Shown here: positions 56,306 through 64,000 of the stretch, one piece after another
How the letters are laid out: each line of letters begins with the position of its first letter
How positions within the stretch are numbered: position 1 is the stretch's first letter
DNA from: Pigmentiphaga kullae
Lineage (GTDB): Bacteria > Pseudomonadota > Gammaproteobacteria > Burkholderiales > Burkholderiaceae_B
Reading direction: 5' to 3'
DNA length: 64,000 bases
Assembly (NCBI RefSeq): GCF_004216695.1
Contig: NZ_SGXC01000001.1
Coordinates: 2,294,001-2,358,000 of the forward strand
Notes under the pieces: generated by a model
What the model was told of the DNA's origin: nothing
Databases searched by the model: none
The model's input: the letters and a program-made list of their open reading frames with translations, nothing else
Made by a program: the position numbers and the translations under genes

Positions 56306-57226
56306 ATGGTCCATCGCCCTCCGCCTCTCAATGCCGTCCGGGCTTTCGTCGCCGCCGCCCGCCATCTCAGCTTCACCCGCGCCGGACAGGAGCTGGGCGT
56401 GACCCATGGCGCGATCAGCCGCCAGGTCCGGCAACTGGAGGACTACCTGGGCGTCGAGCTGTTCGAACGCCGGACCCGGCAGATCGTCCTGACGGCGGCG
56501 GGCGCGCAGTTCCTGGCCGACACCGCGCCCGCGTTGGCCAGCATCTCGGCTGCCGCCGACGTCTTCGTCGGGCGCGGCGCGCCGCGGGTGGTCCGGATCA
56601 ACGTGCGTCCTAGCTTCGCCGTGCGCTGGCTGATTCCGCGCCTGCCGGATTTCGTGGCTCGCCATCCTCAGGTCAAGCCGGAAGTCGTGACCAGCACCCT
56701 GGCGCCGGAGAGGGCGCTCGAAAGCTTCGACGTGGCCGTCCGGCGCGGGCGCCGCGGCTGGCCGCCTTCGATCGAGGCGCGCGCCTTCATGCAGGACGAG
56801 GGACTGGTGGTGGCCGCGCCCGAACTGCTGCGCGAGCGGCCGGTGGAGCGCCTCGCGGACCTGGCGGGACACGTCCTGCTGTATTCGCGTTCGCGCCGGT
56901 CCGACTGGGAAGCCTGGTTCACGCAGGTCGGCCGGCCGCGCGCGCGCCAGCAGCAGACGCTGCAGTTCGACCACCTGCATTTCGTGATGCAGGCGGCGTT
57001 GGACGGCTTGGGGCTGGCGCTGGCCCCGGTCTCGCTGCTGGGCCACGACCTGGCCAGGGGGCGCCTGGCGGCGCCCCTGCCCGACCTGCGGCTGGGGCTG
57101 GACCGCTACTACTACGGCGTGGCGCCGGACGCCGGACCGCCCGCGCAGTTGTTCATCGAATGGCTGCGCGAGGTGGCGCAGGCCGAGACGCGGCAATTGC
57201 TGAAGCTGGCGGGCGCCGCCAGCTGA
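56306..57226 (+). CDS. GcvA-like LysR regulator
   Basis: 306 residues. The opening PPLNAVRAFVAAARHLSFTR followed by AGQELGVTHGAISRQVRQLE is the GcvA/AmpR-type LysR helix-turn-helix, and the effector domain continues to residue 295. It probably regulates the divergent MFS transporter. It is convergent with the OsmC gene. Confidence 0.92.
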   Translation: MVHRPPPLNAVRAFVAAARHLSFTRAGQELGVTHGAISRQVRQLEDYLGVELFERRTRQIVLTAAGAQFLADTAPALASISAAADVFVGRGAPRVVRINVRPSFAVRWLIPRLPDFVARHPQVKPEVVTSTLAPERALESFDVAVRRGRRGWPPSIEARAFMQDEGLVVAAPELLRERPVERLADLAGHVLLYSRSRRSDWEAWFTQVGRPRARQQQTLQFDHLHFVMQAALDGLGLALAPVSLLGHDLARGRLAAPLPDLRLGLDRYYYGVAPDAGPPAQLFIEWLREVAQAETRQLLKLAGAAS

Positions 57227-57235
57227 GCGGACCGC

Positions 57236-57631
57236 TCAGGCGCGCGCGACCTCGCTGTCGATCTTGATCGTGGTGGTGGTCATCAGCTTGTGCACGGGGC
57301 AGCGGTCGGCCACGGCGTGCAGCTCCGCCACCTGTTCGTCGGTCAGGTCGCCGCTCAGCAGCAGGCGGGCGGTCAGCCGGTATTCGCCGCGCCGCTCGTC
57401 CTTGTCGTCGCGCACGATTTCCACGTCGACGCCATCCAGGGGAATGTTCTTGCCCTTGGCGTAGACCATCAGCGTCAGCGCCTTGCAGCCGCCCAGCGCG
57501 GCATCGAAATAATCATGGGGAGACGGGCCCTCGCCCTTGGGGGCGGGCATGTCCAGGGGCACGTCGTGCGCGCCCAGGGAGATGGTGTAGCGCATGCCGC
57601 CGGGCATGTTCGATTTGACGTGTACGCTCAT
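57236..57631 (-). CDS. OsmC-family peroxiredoxin-like protein
   Basis: 131 residues with the two redox cysteines typical of OsmC/Ohr (GGCKALTLMVYAKGK and RCPVHKLM). It would reduce organic hydroperoxides at the expense of lipoyl or other thiols. Its ATG overlaps the DedA-rhodanese stop by 4 bases, so the pair is coupled and seems to work on thiol or sulfur stress. Confidence 0.88.
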   Translation of the reverse strand: MSVHVKSNMPGGMRYTISLGAHDVPLDMPAPKGEGPSPHDYFDAALGGCKALTLMVYAKGKNIPLDGVDVEIVRDDKDERRGEYRLTARLLLSGDLTDEQVAELHAVADRCPVHKLMTTTTIKIDSEVARA

Positions 57632-58575
57632 GATTGCTCCGTTGCCGGGGAGGCGAGTGGGGATTCGGGCGTCTCGCGGTAGGCCCGCCAGGCGTCGTGG
57701 CCGCCCAGCAGCGCCCAGGTGTTGGTATAGCCGGCCGCGCGCAGCTTGGTCGCCAGCATGGCCGCCGAGACTTCGTTGGGACAGGCGCAGTACACCACGA
57801 TGTCGGTGTCGTAGGGGCCGAGCTCCAGGCCGTCGAGCGGTGCGTGCACGTCCACCGCGATGGCGCCCGGCAGGGGATCGTCGGGCCGGGGCCGCACGTC
57901 CAGCAAGACCGGCCGGCGGCCCGCGCGTTCCCAGGAGGCCAGTTCGTCCACCGGGAGGCGGGGCACGGTGCGCAGGTATTTGACGACGCGCCACCGCTGC
58001 ACCAGCCGATAGGCGATGTACAGCGCCAGCAGGGTGCCCAGGAACAGGAGGCCCATCTGGCCGTACTGGTCGATGGCCTGCAGGATGTCGGCCACCACGG
58101 GATGGAAGACTGCGCCCAGCAGCACCGCCGAGCCGCCCCAGATCAGCGTGCCGGCGATCTCGTAGCCGACGAAGGTGCGATAGGGCGCGCGGGTCAGGCC
58201 GGCCATCACGGTGCTCAGGGCGCCCGCGCCGGGCAGGAACTTGGCCACCAGCAGCAGGCGCGGCCCCACCTGGAGATACCGGCTCTGGGTCTGGCGTATG
58301 CAGGAGTCCTGCGACAGGGAGATGCGGCAGATGGTGCTGAGCAGCCGCGCGCCGTGGCGCTGTCCGGCCGCGTACCAGGCGCTGTCGGCGATCAGGCTGG
58401 CCGCCACGGTGCCGGCCAGGATCAGCGGCCATGAGAGCTGGTCCTGCGCGGCCAGCGCGCCGGCCACGACCAGCAGGGGATAGGCGGGTATGGGCAGCCC
58501 CGCCTGTTCCAGCAGCACGTTGAAGAAGACCAGCCATGCTCCATAGAGCACGAGCAGCGTCTGTAGATCGGCCAA
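57628..58575 (-). CDS. DedA-rhodanese fusion membrane protein
   Basis: 315 residues: a DedA/SNARE-associated membrane domain in the first 200 (SRYLQVGPRLLLVAKFLPGA is its amphipathic signature), then a rhodanese domain with the active loop CPNEVSAAMLATKLR after VVYCA. It starts at TTG 58575 with GGGAGG ahead; ATG codons are only far upstream in the shadow frame. It is coupled to OsmC. The fusion suggests sulfane sulfur delivery at the membrane. Confidence 0.85.
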   Translation of the reverse strand: MADLQTLLVLYGAWLVFFNVLLEQAGLPIPAYPLLVVAGALAAQDQLSWPLILAGTVAASLIADSAWYAAGQRHGARLLSTICRISLSQDSCIRQTQSRYLQVGPRLLLVAKFLPGAGALSTVMAGLTRAPYRTFVGYEIAGTLIWGGSAVLLGAVFHPVVADILQAIDQYGQMGLLFLGTLLALYIAYRLVQRWRVVKYLRTVPRLPVDELASWERAGRRPVLLDVRPRPDDPLPGAIAVDVHAPLDGLELGPYDTDIVVYCACPNEVSAAMLATKLRAAGYTNTWALLGGHDAWRAYRETPESPLASPATEQS

Positions 58576-58714
58576 GTGGGCCTCCCGGATGAGTTCTCTA
58601 GGAGAGGATAGGGGCGCTCGCGGCCGAAACAAGCCCACGGGCCGTGGGGGATTTCGCCCCGCGCCGACCCACCTTACCACAGGCCACGGGCGGCTTTCCC
58701 GGCCGCCCGCCGGT

Positions 58715-59674
58715 TCATTCGGCCGTGATGTGCGCCGCCTTCACTACGTCCGCCCAGCGCTGGGCGTCCTTGGCGACGAGCTTGCCGAATTCGGCCGGCG
58801 AGGAGGTGGCCGGCACCATGCCCTGCGCCTCGAATGCGGAAGCGGTGGCGGGCGATTGCAGCGCCTGCGAGATCTCCTTGTTCATGCGGGCGATGATCTC
58901 GGGCGGCGTGCCCTTGGGCGCGAAGACGCCGTACCACATGTCCACATTGCCGCCCTTGATGCCCGCTTCTTCCAGGGTGGGGACGCCGGGCAACTGGGCC
59001 AGGCGTTTCGCGCTGCCGGTGGCGATGGCCTTGAGCTTGCCGCCCTTGATCTGCGGCAGGGCCACGTGCACGGGCAGGAACATCGCGTCTATGCGTCCGC
59101 CCAGGATGTCGGTGACGGCGCCCGCCGTGCCCTTGTAGGGCACGTGCATCATCTGGGCTCCGGTCTGTTGCAGGAACAGCGCCATGGACAGGTGGTGGGG
59201 CGTGCCCACGCCGGGGGTCGCGTAGGTCAGCTTGCCGGGCTCGGCCTTGGCCGCGGCCACCAGTTCGGCCACGGTCGCGGGCTTGCGCGAGGCGGGCGAC
59301 ACCAGCAGCAGCGTGCCCCACGAGGTCAGCGCCACGGGATCGAAGTCGGCCACCGGGTCGTAGGGCAGCGACTTGTACAGGCTGCGGTTCATGACCAGGG
59401 TATTGACCTGCACCATGAAGGTGTAGCCGTCGGGCGCGGCGCGGGCGGCGCGTTCGCTGCCGATGTTGCCGCTGGCGCCGGCCACGTTCTCGACCACGAT
59501 GGGCTGGCCCAGGGTCTTGCCGAGCTGGGTGGAGAGCTGGCGGGCGACGAGGTCGATGCCGGTGGCGGGAGTGTAGGGGACGATGAAAGTGATGGGGCGG
59601 TCGGGCCAGGCGTAGGCGCTGGCGCACGAGCAGGCCAGGGCAAGGGCGCCCAGCGCGCGCAGGGGTCTAAGCAT
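58715..59674 (-). CDS. Bug-family receptor, fourth of five
   Basis: 319 residues; signal ending SAYA and mature WPDRPITFIVPYTPATGIDL, where the usual glycine pair is replaced by ATG-type residues. AGGAGA precedes the ATG at 59674. It is divergent from a LysR regulator with several GATATGG sites in the gap. Confidence 0.92.
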   Translation of the reverse strand: MLRPLRALGALALACSCASAYAWPDRPITFIVPYTPATGIDLVARQLSTQLGKTLGQPIVVENVAGASGNIGSERAARAAPDGYTFMVQVNTLVMNRSLYKSLPYDPVADFDPVALTSWGTLLLVSPASRKPATVAELVAAAKAEPGKLTYATPGVGTPHHLSMALFLQQTGAQMMHVPYKGTAGAVTDILGGRIDAMFLPVHVALPQIKGGKLKAIATGSAKRLAQLPGVPTLEEAGIKGGNVDMWYGVFAPKGTPPEIIARMNKEISQALQSPATASAFEAQGMVPATSSPAEFGKLVAKDAQRWADVVKAAHITAE

Positions 59675-59688
59675 CTCGATGTCTCCTT

Positions 59689-59771
59689 GATATGGTCTCC
59701 TGCCAGTATGCGGAAAGCGATATGCTTTGGAAAATGAATTTTTGTTCTCATCCATATCCAGCGCGATATGG
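59689..59771. promoter_or_regulatory. GATATGG sites between Bug and LysR genes
   Basis: CCATATC (59752-59758) and GATATGG (59765-59771) form an exact 20-base inverted repeat with a 6-base centre, 33 bases before the LysR start. Another GATATGG lies at 59689-59695 next to the Bug ribosome site, and a near match GATATGC at 59719. The recurrence suggests a specific regulator site rather than chance. Confidence 0.55.
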
Positions 59772-59804
59772 CTGGGATGACCCCTTCGTTTCCGGTGTTC
59801 GCCC

Positions 59805-60728
59805 ATGGATTGGACCCATCGCCTGCGGCTGCGCAACCTCCAGATGCTGCTCAGCCTTGCCCAGACCCGCAACATCAGCCATTCGGCCGCCGCGCTCAAC
59901 ACCACGCAGCCCGCGCTGTCCAAGTGGCTGCGCGAACTGGAGGACGACCTCGGGCTGCCGCTGTTCGAGCGGCATGCGCGCGGGCTGCGGCCCACGTCCT
60001 ACGGCGAGGCGCTGATCGCCCATGCCCGGCGCATCGAGGCCCAGCTGGACCGTGCCCACAGCGACATGGAAGCCATGCGCGAAGGGGGCAGCGGGCAGGT
60101 GCTGATCGGCACCTCGGGCGCGGCGGCGCCGGACACGGTTCCCCTGGCGATGCTGGCGCTGCTGCGGCGCATGCCGCAGGCCCGGATCCGGGTGGTGGAA
60201 AGCACGATGGACCAGTTGATGGGGCAATTGGCGCAGGGGGAACTGGATATCGTCGTGGGCCGCTCCGCCCCTGAACTGCACGATCCCGCCATCCGGTCCG
60301 AGGCGCTATACCTGGAGCCCATCCATTTCGTGGCGCGGCCGTTGCACCCGTTGTTCGAGGGCGGCGAGCCGACGTGGGACGCGGTGATGGGCCATCGATG
60401 GATTCTGTGGCCCCGGGGCACGCCGATACGCAACGCGCTGGATTCGGCGCTGGCGGCGGCGGGGCGGGATCTGCCGGTCGATTACGTGGAGTCGAATTCG
60501 GCCACGCTGAACATGACCCTGCTGGCCCACAGCGACATGGTGGGCGTGGCGTCGCACCGGGCGGCGATGCGGCTGGTGACGATGAACGCGGTGCGGATCG
60601 TGCCGCTGCGGCTGTCAGGGTTCGGGTCGGTGGAAATGTATTGGCGCAATGACGGATTGCGGCCGGCGGGGGTGGAGGTGGCGTTGGAGTGTCTGAGGGA
60701 AGTGGTCAGGGGGCAGGGGGATTCCTGA
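59805..60728 (+). CDS. LysR-family regulator divergent from Bug
   Basis: 307 residues. Opening LRLRNLQMLLSLAQTRNIS then AAALNTTQPALSKWLRELE is typical of the GbpR/CbbR-like LysR branch; the effector domain follows from about residue 95. It probably regulates the divergent Bug gene. It is convergent with the next gene. Confidence 0.92.
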   Translation: MDWTHRLRLRNLQMLLSLAQTRNISHSAAALNTTQPALSKWLRELEDDLGLPLFERHARGLRPTSYGEALIAHARRIEAQLDRAHSDMEAMREGGSGQVLIGTSGAAAPDTVPLAMLALLRRMPQARIRVVESTMDQLMGQLAQGELDIVVGRSAPELHDPAIRSEALYLEPIHFVARPLHPLFEGGEPTWDAVMGHRWILWPRGTPIRNALDSALAAAGRDLPVDYVESNSATLNMTLLAHSDMVGVASHRAAMRLVTMNAVRIVPLRLSGFGSVEMYWRNDGLRPAGVEVALECLREVVRGQGDS

Positions 60729-60742
60729 CTCGGCGGGCGCCG

Positions 60743-61714
60743 CTAGGCGGCGCTTCGCGCCGCGAGCGTGCGCACCAGCCCATGCACGGCGTGCATGGCC
60801 GGGGTGGGTACGCCCAACAGGTCGCCGATCGCCGATACCGCGCCGCTCAGCGATTCGTGTTCCAGCGGCCGGCCCTGTTCCAGGTCCTGCAGCATCGAGA
60901 ATCGGACCTGTCCCAGGGGCCGCCCGCGTTCCAGCCGGGCCCGGGGCATTTCGCCGGTGTCCAGGCCGAGCGCTGCTCCTACCGCGATGGCCTCGCTCAT
61001 CAAGGTTTGCAGCAGCGCATGGACGTCGGGGTCGGCCAACATGCGGTCGAGCGTGGCCCGAGTCAATGCGCTGACCGGGTTGAAGGCGGCATTGCCGATC
61101 AACTTGAGCCAGATCTCGCGCCGGATGTCCGTGGTCAGGCTGCAGGCGAAACCGGCATGCGACAACAGCGTTTGCAGGGTTCGTCCGCGTGGCGACAGGC
61201 TGCCGTCCGGTTCTCCCAGGTGCAGTTCCCAGCGGCCGGTGTGTTGCACCACTCCCGGTGCCGCAAGGTAGGCGGTGGGATACACCACGCAGCCCAGGAT
61301 CTGGCGTCTGGGCAGGGCGGCGTCGATGCGCCCGCCAGGGTCGAGATTGTCGAGCCTGGTTCCGGCCAGGCGGCCTTCGAAGCCCGAGAAGAACCACCAC
61401 GGGACGCCGTTCATGGCCGGCACCACTACGGTGGACGGACCGACGAGCGGGGAGAGGGCGGGCAGCGCGGCGGCCAGGCCGCAGGTCTTGACGGCCACGA
61501 TCACCGCGTCTTGCACACCCAGTTCTTCGCCTCGGGCCGCGGCATGCACGGGACCATTCCAGTCGCCCTGGGCACTGCGCACCGTCAGCCCGCCGCGGCA
61601 AATGGCCTGGAGATGGGCGCCGCGCGCCACGATCGAAACGGACTGGCCGGCCTGGGCCAGGCGTCCGGCGATCAGTCCCCCGATCGCGCCGGCACCGAAT
61701 ACACAGAGTTTCAT
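60743..61714 (-). CDS. Ketopantoate-reductase-family oxidoreductase
   Basis: 323 residues with the N-terminal nucleotide-binding motif FGAGAIGGLIAGRLAQAG and the C-terminal helical domain (KLIGNAAFNPVSALTRATL) of PanE/ApbA. Because it sits in a catabolic cluster, a 2-oxo acid or aromatic acid dehydrogenase role is more likely than pantothenate synthesis. It begins 5 bases after the class II aldolase stop. Confidence 0.85.
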   Translation of the reverse strand: MKLCVFGAGAIGGLIAGRLAQAGQSVSIVARGAHLQAICRGGLTVRSAQGDWNGPVHAAARGEELGVQDAVIVAVKTCGLAAALPALSPLVGPSTVVVPAMNGVPWWFFSGFEGRLAGTRLDNLDPGGRIDAALPRRQILGCVVYPTAYLAAPGVVQHTGRWELHLGEPDGSLSPRGRTLQTLLSHAGFACSLTTDIRREIWLKLIGNAAFNPVSALTRATLDRMLADPDVHALLQTLMSEAIAVGAALGLDTGEMPRARLERGRPLGQVRFSMLQDLEQGRPLEHESLSGAVSAIGDLLGVPTPAMHAVHGLVRTLAARSAA

Positions 61715-61719
61715 GCGCT

Positions 61720-62526
61720 TTAGCCCAGCACGTCGGCCTGTTCGGCCAATACCTTGTCCACCAGCGGTTGCAGGCCGAACCATCCGGCCTTGGGCGAACC
61801 CACCTGCTTGCGGGTCATCAGGGCCGTGGCCTCGTCCACTTCGATGGGCCGGCCGGCGGCAGTGGCCCGCAAGACTTGCTCGCACGAGCGCTCCATGCGC
61901 AGGAACCAGGACACGGCTTCTTCCACCGTCTGTCCAACGGTAAAGAGACCGTGATTGCGGCAGATCACCGCCTTGCCAGGTCCGAGGGCGCGGGCGATGG
62001 ACTCTCCCTCCGACAACTCGGAGGCGATGCCGTTGTAGGCCTGCATGACGGCGTGGTCCTGGTAGAAGGCACAGGCCTCCTGGGTAATAGGGGGGATCGG
62101 CTTGCCCAGCGACGCGTAAGTGGTGCCGTACAACGAATGCGAATGGGCGGCCGCCACTACGTCGGGCCGTGCGCGATGAATGCGCGAATGAATGGAGAAG
62201 GCCGCGGCGTTGACCGGATGACGGCCTTCGACGATACGGCCGTCGTGGTCCACCAGGACCAGGTCCGACACCTTGACTCGGCTGAAGTGCAGGGCCAGCG
62301 GGTTTACCCAGAAGTGGTCGGGCAGGACGGGGTCGCGGCAACTGATGTGTCCGGCGATGCCGGCGTCGAAGCCATGCATGGAGAAAATGCGCAGACAGGC
62401 AGCCAGCCGCTGCTTGCGATGCAGGCGTTCGGCGTGCGGGTCGTCGAAGCGCGGCGGCTCCGGTATGGTGAGTCCCTCGGGCCGGACTTCGAGCAACATG
62501 CCGGGCTGCGGGGCAGGGGCGTTCAT
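61720..62526 (-). CDS. Class II aldolase/adducin-family protein
   Basis: 268 residues with the zinc-binding histidines of fuculose aldolase type enzymes (AGHIS and HSHS, then RNHGLFTVG). It probably cleaves or decarboxylates a hydroxy-acid intermediate. It starts 10 bases before the end of the Bug gene upstream, so the genes are read together. Confidence 0.85.
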   Translation of the reverse strand: MNAPAPQPGMLLEVRPEGLTIPEPPRFDDPHAERLHRKQRLAACLRIFSMHGFDAGIAGHISCRDPVLPDHFWVNPLALHFSRVKVSDLVLVDHDGRIVEGRHPVNAAAFSIHSRIHRARPDVVAAAHSHSLYGTTYASLGKPIPPITQEACAFYQDHAVMQAYNGIASELSEGESIARALGPGKAVICRNHGLFTVGQTVEEAVSWFLRMERSCEQVLRATAAGRPIEVDEATALMTRKQVGSPKAGWFGLQPLVDKVLAEQADVLG

Positions 62527-62536
62527 GGCGGACTCC

Positions 62537-63541
62537 TTATTCGGGCTTGATGTTGGCGGTCTGGATGACCTTGGTGAAACGCTCCCCTTCGGTCTGGATG
62601 ACTCGCGACAGCGCCGCCGGTCCATTGTCGGCCGGTCCGATGCCGAGCGCGCGGCCGCCGGCATCGATGCCCAGGGTTTCGAGCTTGCCTTTCACGTCGG
62701 GCAGTTCGACGATGCGCGCCACCTCGCGTTGTACCTTGGCGACCACGTCGGGCGGGGTGCCGCTGGGCGTGAACAGCGCGATCCAGCCGGCGAAGTCGTA
62801 GCCCGGCACGCCGGATTCGGTCATGGTTGGCACGTCAGGCATCAGCGACCACCGCTGCGCCGTGCTGACGGCCAGCGCTCGCGCCTTGCCGGCTTTCATC
62901 TGCGTGATGACCGGAGCCGGATCGAGGAACAGCATCTGCACATCGCCGGAGGTCAGCGCGGTCAGCGCCTGCACGCTTCCCTTGTAGGGAATGTGGGTGA
63001 CTTCCACGCCGGCCGTCTGCTTGAACATCTCGCCCGCGAGTTGGAACAGGGTCGAAGCCGAGCTGTAGTTGAGCGACTCGGTCCTGGCAGCGGCGATCAA
63101 TTCCGATACGGTCTTGACCTTCATCGACGGCTGCACCGCCAGGACGAGCGGAAAGCTTCCCATGATGGCGATGGGCGCGAAGTCGCGTTTCGCGTCATAG
63201 GGCAGGGCCTTGTAGATCACGGGATTGATCGTCATGGCGCTGCTGGCTCCCACCAGCAGCGTGTGGCCGTCAGGGGCGGCGCGTGCCACCGATTCGGTGG
63301 CGATGATGGTGCTCGCGCCGGGCTTGTTGACCACCACCACGGGCTGGCCCCAGGCCTGCTGCAGGTGCTGGGCCACCATGCGTGCCAGGATGTCGGTGCT
63401 GCCGCCCGGAGGAAAGCCCAGCACGATCTGGATGGGCTTGCTCGGGTAGGTATCGGCCGGGGCTGCGCCCGCCGGGAGGGCCAGACAGGCCAATGACATG
63501 ACAGCGGTGCGCATCCGCGCCAGGTGGGTTCTGCGGTTCAT
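62537..63541 (-). CDS. Bug-family receptor, fifth of five
   Basis: 334 residues; Sec signal ending GAAPA and mature start DTYPSKPIQIVLGFPPGGSTDI. AAGGAGG precedes the ATG at 63541. It lies between the dioxygenase beta subunit and the class II aldolase, so it presumably brings in the aromatic substrate of the cluster. Confidence 0.92.
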   Translation of the reverse strand: MNRRTHLARMRTAVMSLACLALPAGAAPADTYPSKPIQIVLGFPPGGSTDILARMVAQHLQQAWGQPVVVVNKPGASTIIATESVARAAPDGHTLLVGASSAMTINPVIYKALPYDAKRDFAPIAIMGSFPLVLAVQPSMKVKTVSELIAAARTESLNYSSASTLFQLAGEMFKQTAGVEVTHIPYKGSVQALTALTSGDVQMLFLDPAPVITQMKAGKARALAVSTAQRWSLMPDVPTMTESGVPGYDFAGWIALFTPSGTPPDVVAKVQREVARIVELPDVKGKLETLGIDAGGRALGIGPADNGPAALSRVIQTEGERFTKVIQTANIKPE

Positions 63542-63621
63542 TTGTCGCCTCCTTTTCGTTGCGGCGGGGGCTCGATGCGTGCGTGGCGCATCGTCATGGC
63601 CCATGGGGATTGCGCTGCTTC

Positions 63622-64000
63622 CTACAAGTTGTAGAAATCGAGTTTGGCGTTCAGATAGTCGTTCAGCAGCAGGACCTTCTTGCGCACGATGCGCCAGGAC
63701 CCACCCACCAGTTGCCAGTCGTGTTCCTGGCGGCCGAAGTAGATCTCGACCTCTTTTTCCTTGGGTAGGAATTGCTGGGTTGTCCAGTTCGACCGCAGCT
63801 TGAGCAGGGTGGGGCCCGAACCTTCGGCCAGGCGTATGTTGGTGACGGCGTGCTGGGTGCGAGGCAGCACCGCCGAGGCCACCGAGCGCCGCGACTGCAC
63901 GCGCCATACCCGGTCTTCCAGGCCGGCCCGGGTGCGGTAGTAGATCAGGGAAAGCTCGGCGCGCGGGTCGCTGGTGGGTTCGTCTTCGTTGCGCCAGGCG
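63622..64000 (-). CDS. Aromatic-ring-hydroxylating dioxygenase beta subunit, partial
   Basis: The last 125 residues are visible; the N-terminus lies beyond the window. LSLIYYRTRAG then WRVQSRRSVASAVLP and EVEIYFGRQEHDWQLVG are the conserved parts of the small subunit (cystatin/SnoaL-like fold) of Rieske dioxygenases. The alpha subunit should lie just outside to the right. With the Bug, aldolase and reductase genes it suggests an aromatic acid degradation cluster. Confidence 0.82.
   Translation of the reverse strand, partial: AWRNEDEPTSDPRAELSLIYYRTRAGLEDRVWRVQSRRSVASAVLPRTQHAVTNIRLAEGSGPTLLKLRSNWTTQQFLPKEKEVEIYFGRQEHDWQLVGGSWRIVRKKVLLLNDYLNAKLDFYNL

Noticed and set aside
60743-61714. Naming the reductase panE
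   Set aside because: It has the family fold, but the catabolic context argues against pantothenate synthesis.

Overview
The window looks like the chromosome of a high-GC betaproteobacterium of the family Alcaligenaceae, most likely Bordetella or Achromobacter. The grounds are five Bug-type periplasmic tricarboxylate receptors, five LysR regulators, a lipid A glucosamine-modification (lgm) type locus, a pobR/pobA pair and GC-rich dispersed hairpin repeats. I see no transposase, integrase, CRISPR array, rRNA or replication origin. Species assignment and all family names come from reading the translated proteins, with no database search.

Layout. 1-13,100: end of metC overlapping recQ; an exported methyltransferase-like protein; an amino-acid permease; pobR/pobA (4-hydroxybenzoate hydroxylase); ubiX; an OprB-like porin; a Bug receptor translationally coupled to an amidohydrolase, with a divergent LysR. 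13,100-18,300: a 1309-residue trimeric autotransporter adhesin followed by a lipoprotein with SmpA/BamE-like and OmpA-like domains, the architecture of TpgA, the peptidoglycan-associated partner of Acinetobacter AtaA. 18,400-28,300: a small phosphatase/sulfurtransferase-like protein, a DUF748/AsmA-like protein, an MFS transporter, an acyl-CoA-synthetase/GNAT fusion and gltX.

28,300-30,400: a tRNA Ala-Glu-Asp cluster present twice in direct orientation. A terminator and an N-terminally short HicB-like antitoxin lie between the copies, and a YdeI-like gene lies beyond. 30,500-37,700: small exported and stress-type genes, including a three-repeat secreted protein, a Tat-type serine hydrolase lipoprotein, a GAF-LytTR regulator, an ion-channel-like protein, a META/DUF4377 lipoprotein, a YegD-like Hsp70, an exported methyltransferase-like lipoprotein and a zinc ribbon.

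37,700-46,000: a 2-oxoacid module made of a TRAP transporter (DctP-DctQ-DctM), indolepyruvate:ferredoxin oxidoreductase alpha and beta, a hotdog thioesterase behind a 14-base G tract, and a divergent LysR with a clear LysR-type box. 46,000-49,900: a GtrB/ArnC-like transferase, an ArnT-like transferase, a GtrA-like flippase and a ChbG/HpnK deacetylase, together a lipid A aminosugar-decoration set. 50,000-64,000: LysR-controlled catabolic clusters with Bug receptors, an isocitrate lyase/PEP mutase-like enzyme, a DapA-like lyase, a DedA-rhodanese/OsmC pair, ketopantoate-reductase-like and class II aldolase-like enzymes and, at the right edge, the beta subunit of a ring-hydroxylating dioxygenase.

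Overall this is a soil/host generalist chromosome: aromatic and organic-acid scavenging modules, each with its own regulator and receptor, interspersed with envelope and surface functions. The most interesting stretches are the adhesin/TpgA-like pair, the duplicated tRNA cluster, the G14 tract before the thioesterase, the covarying hairpin repeats and the exported methyltransferase-like proteins.
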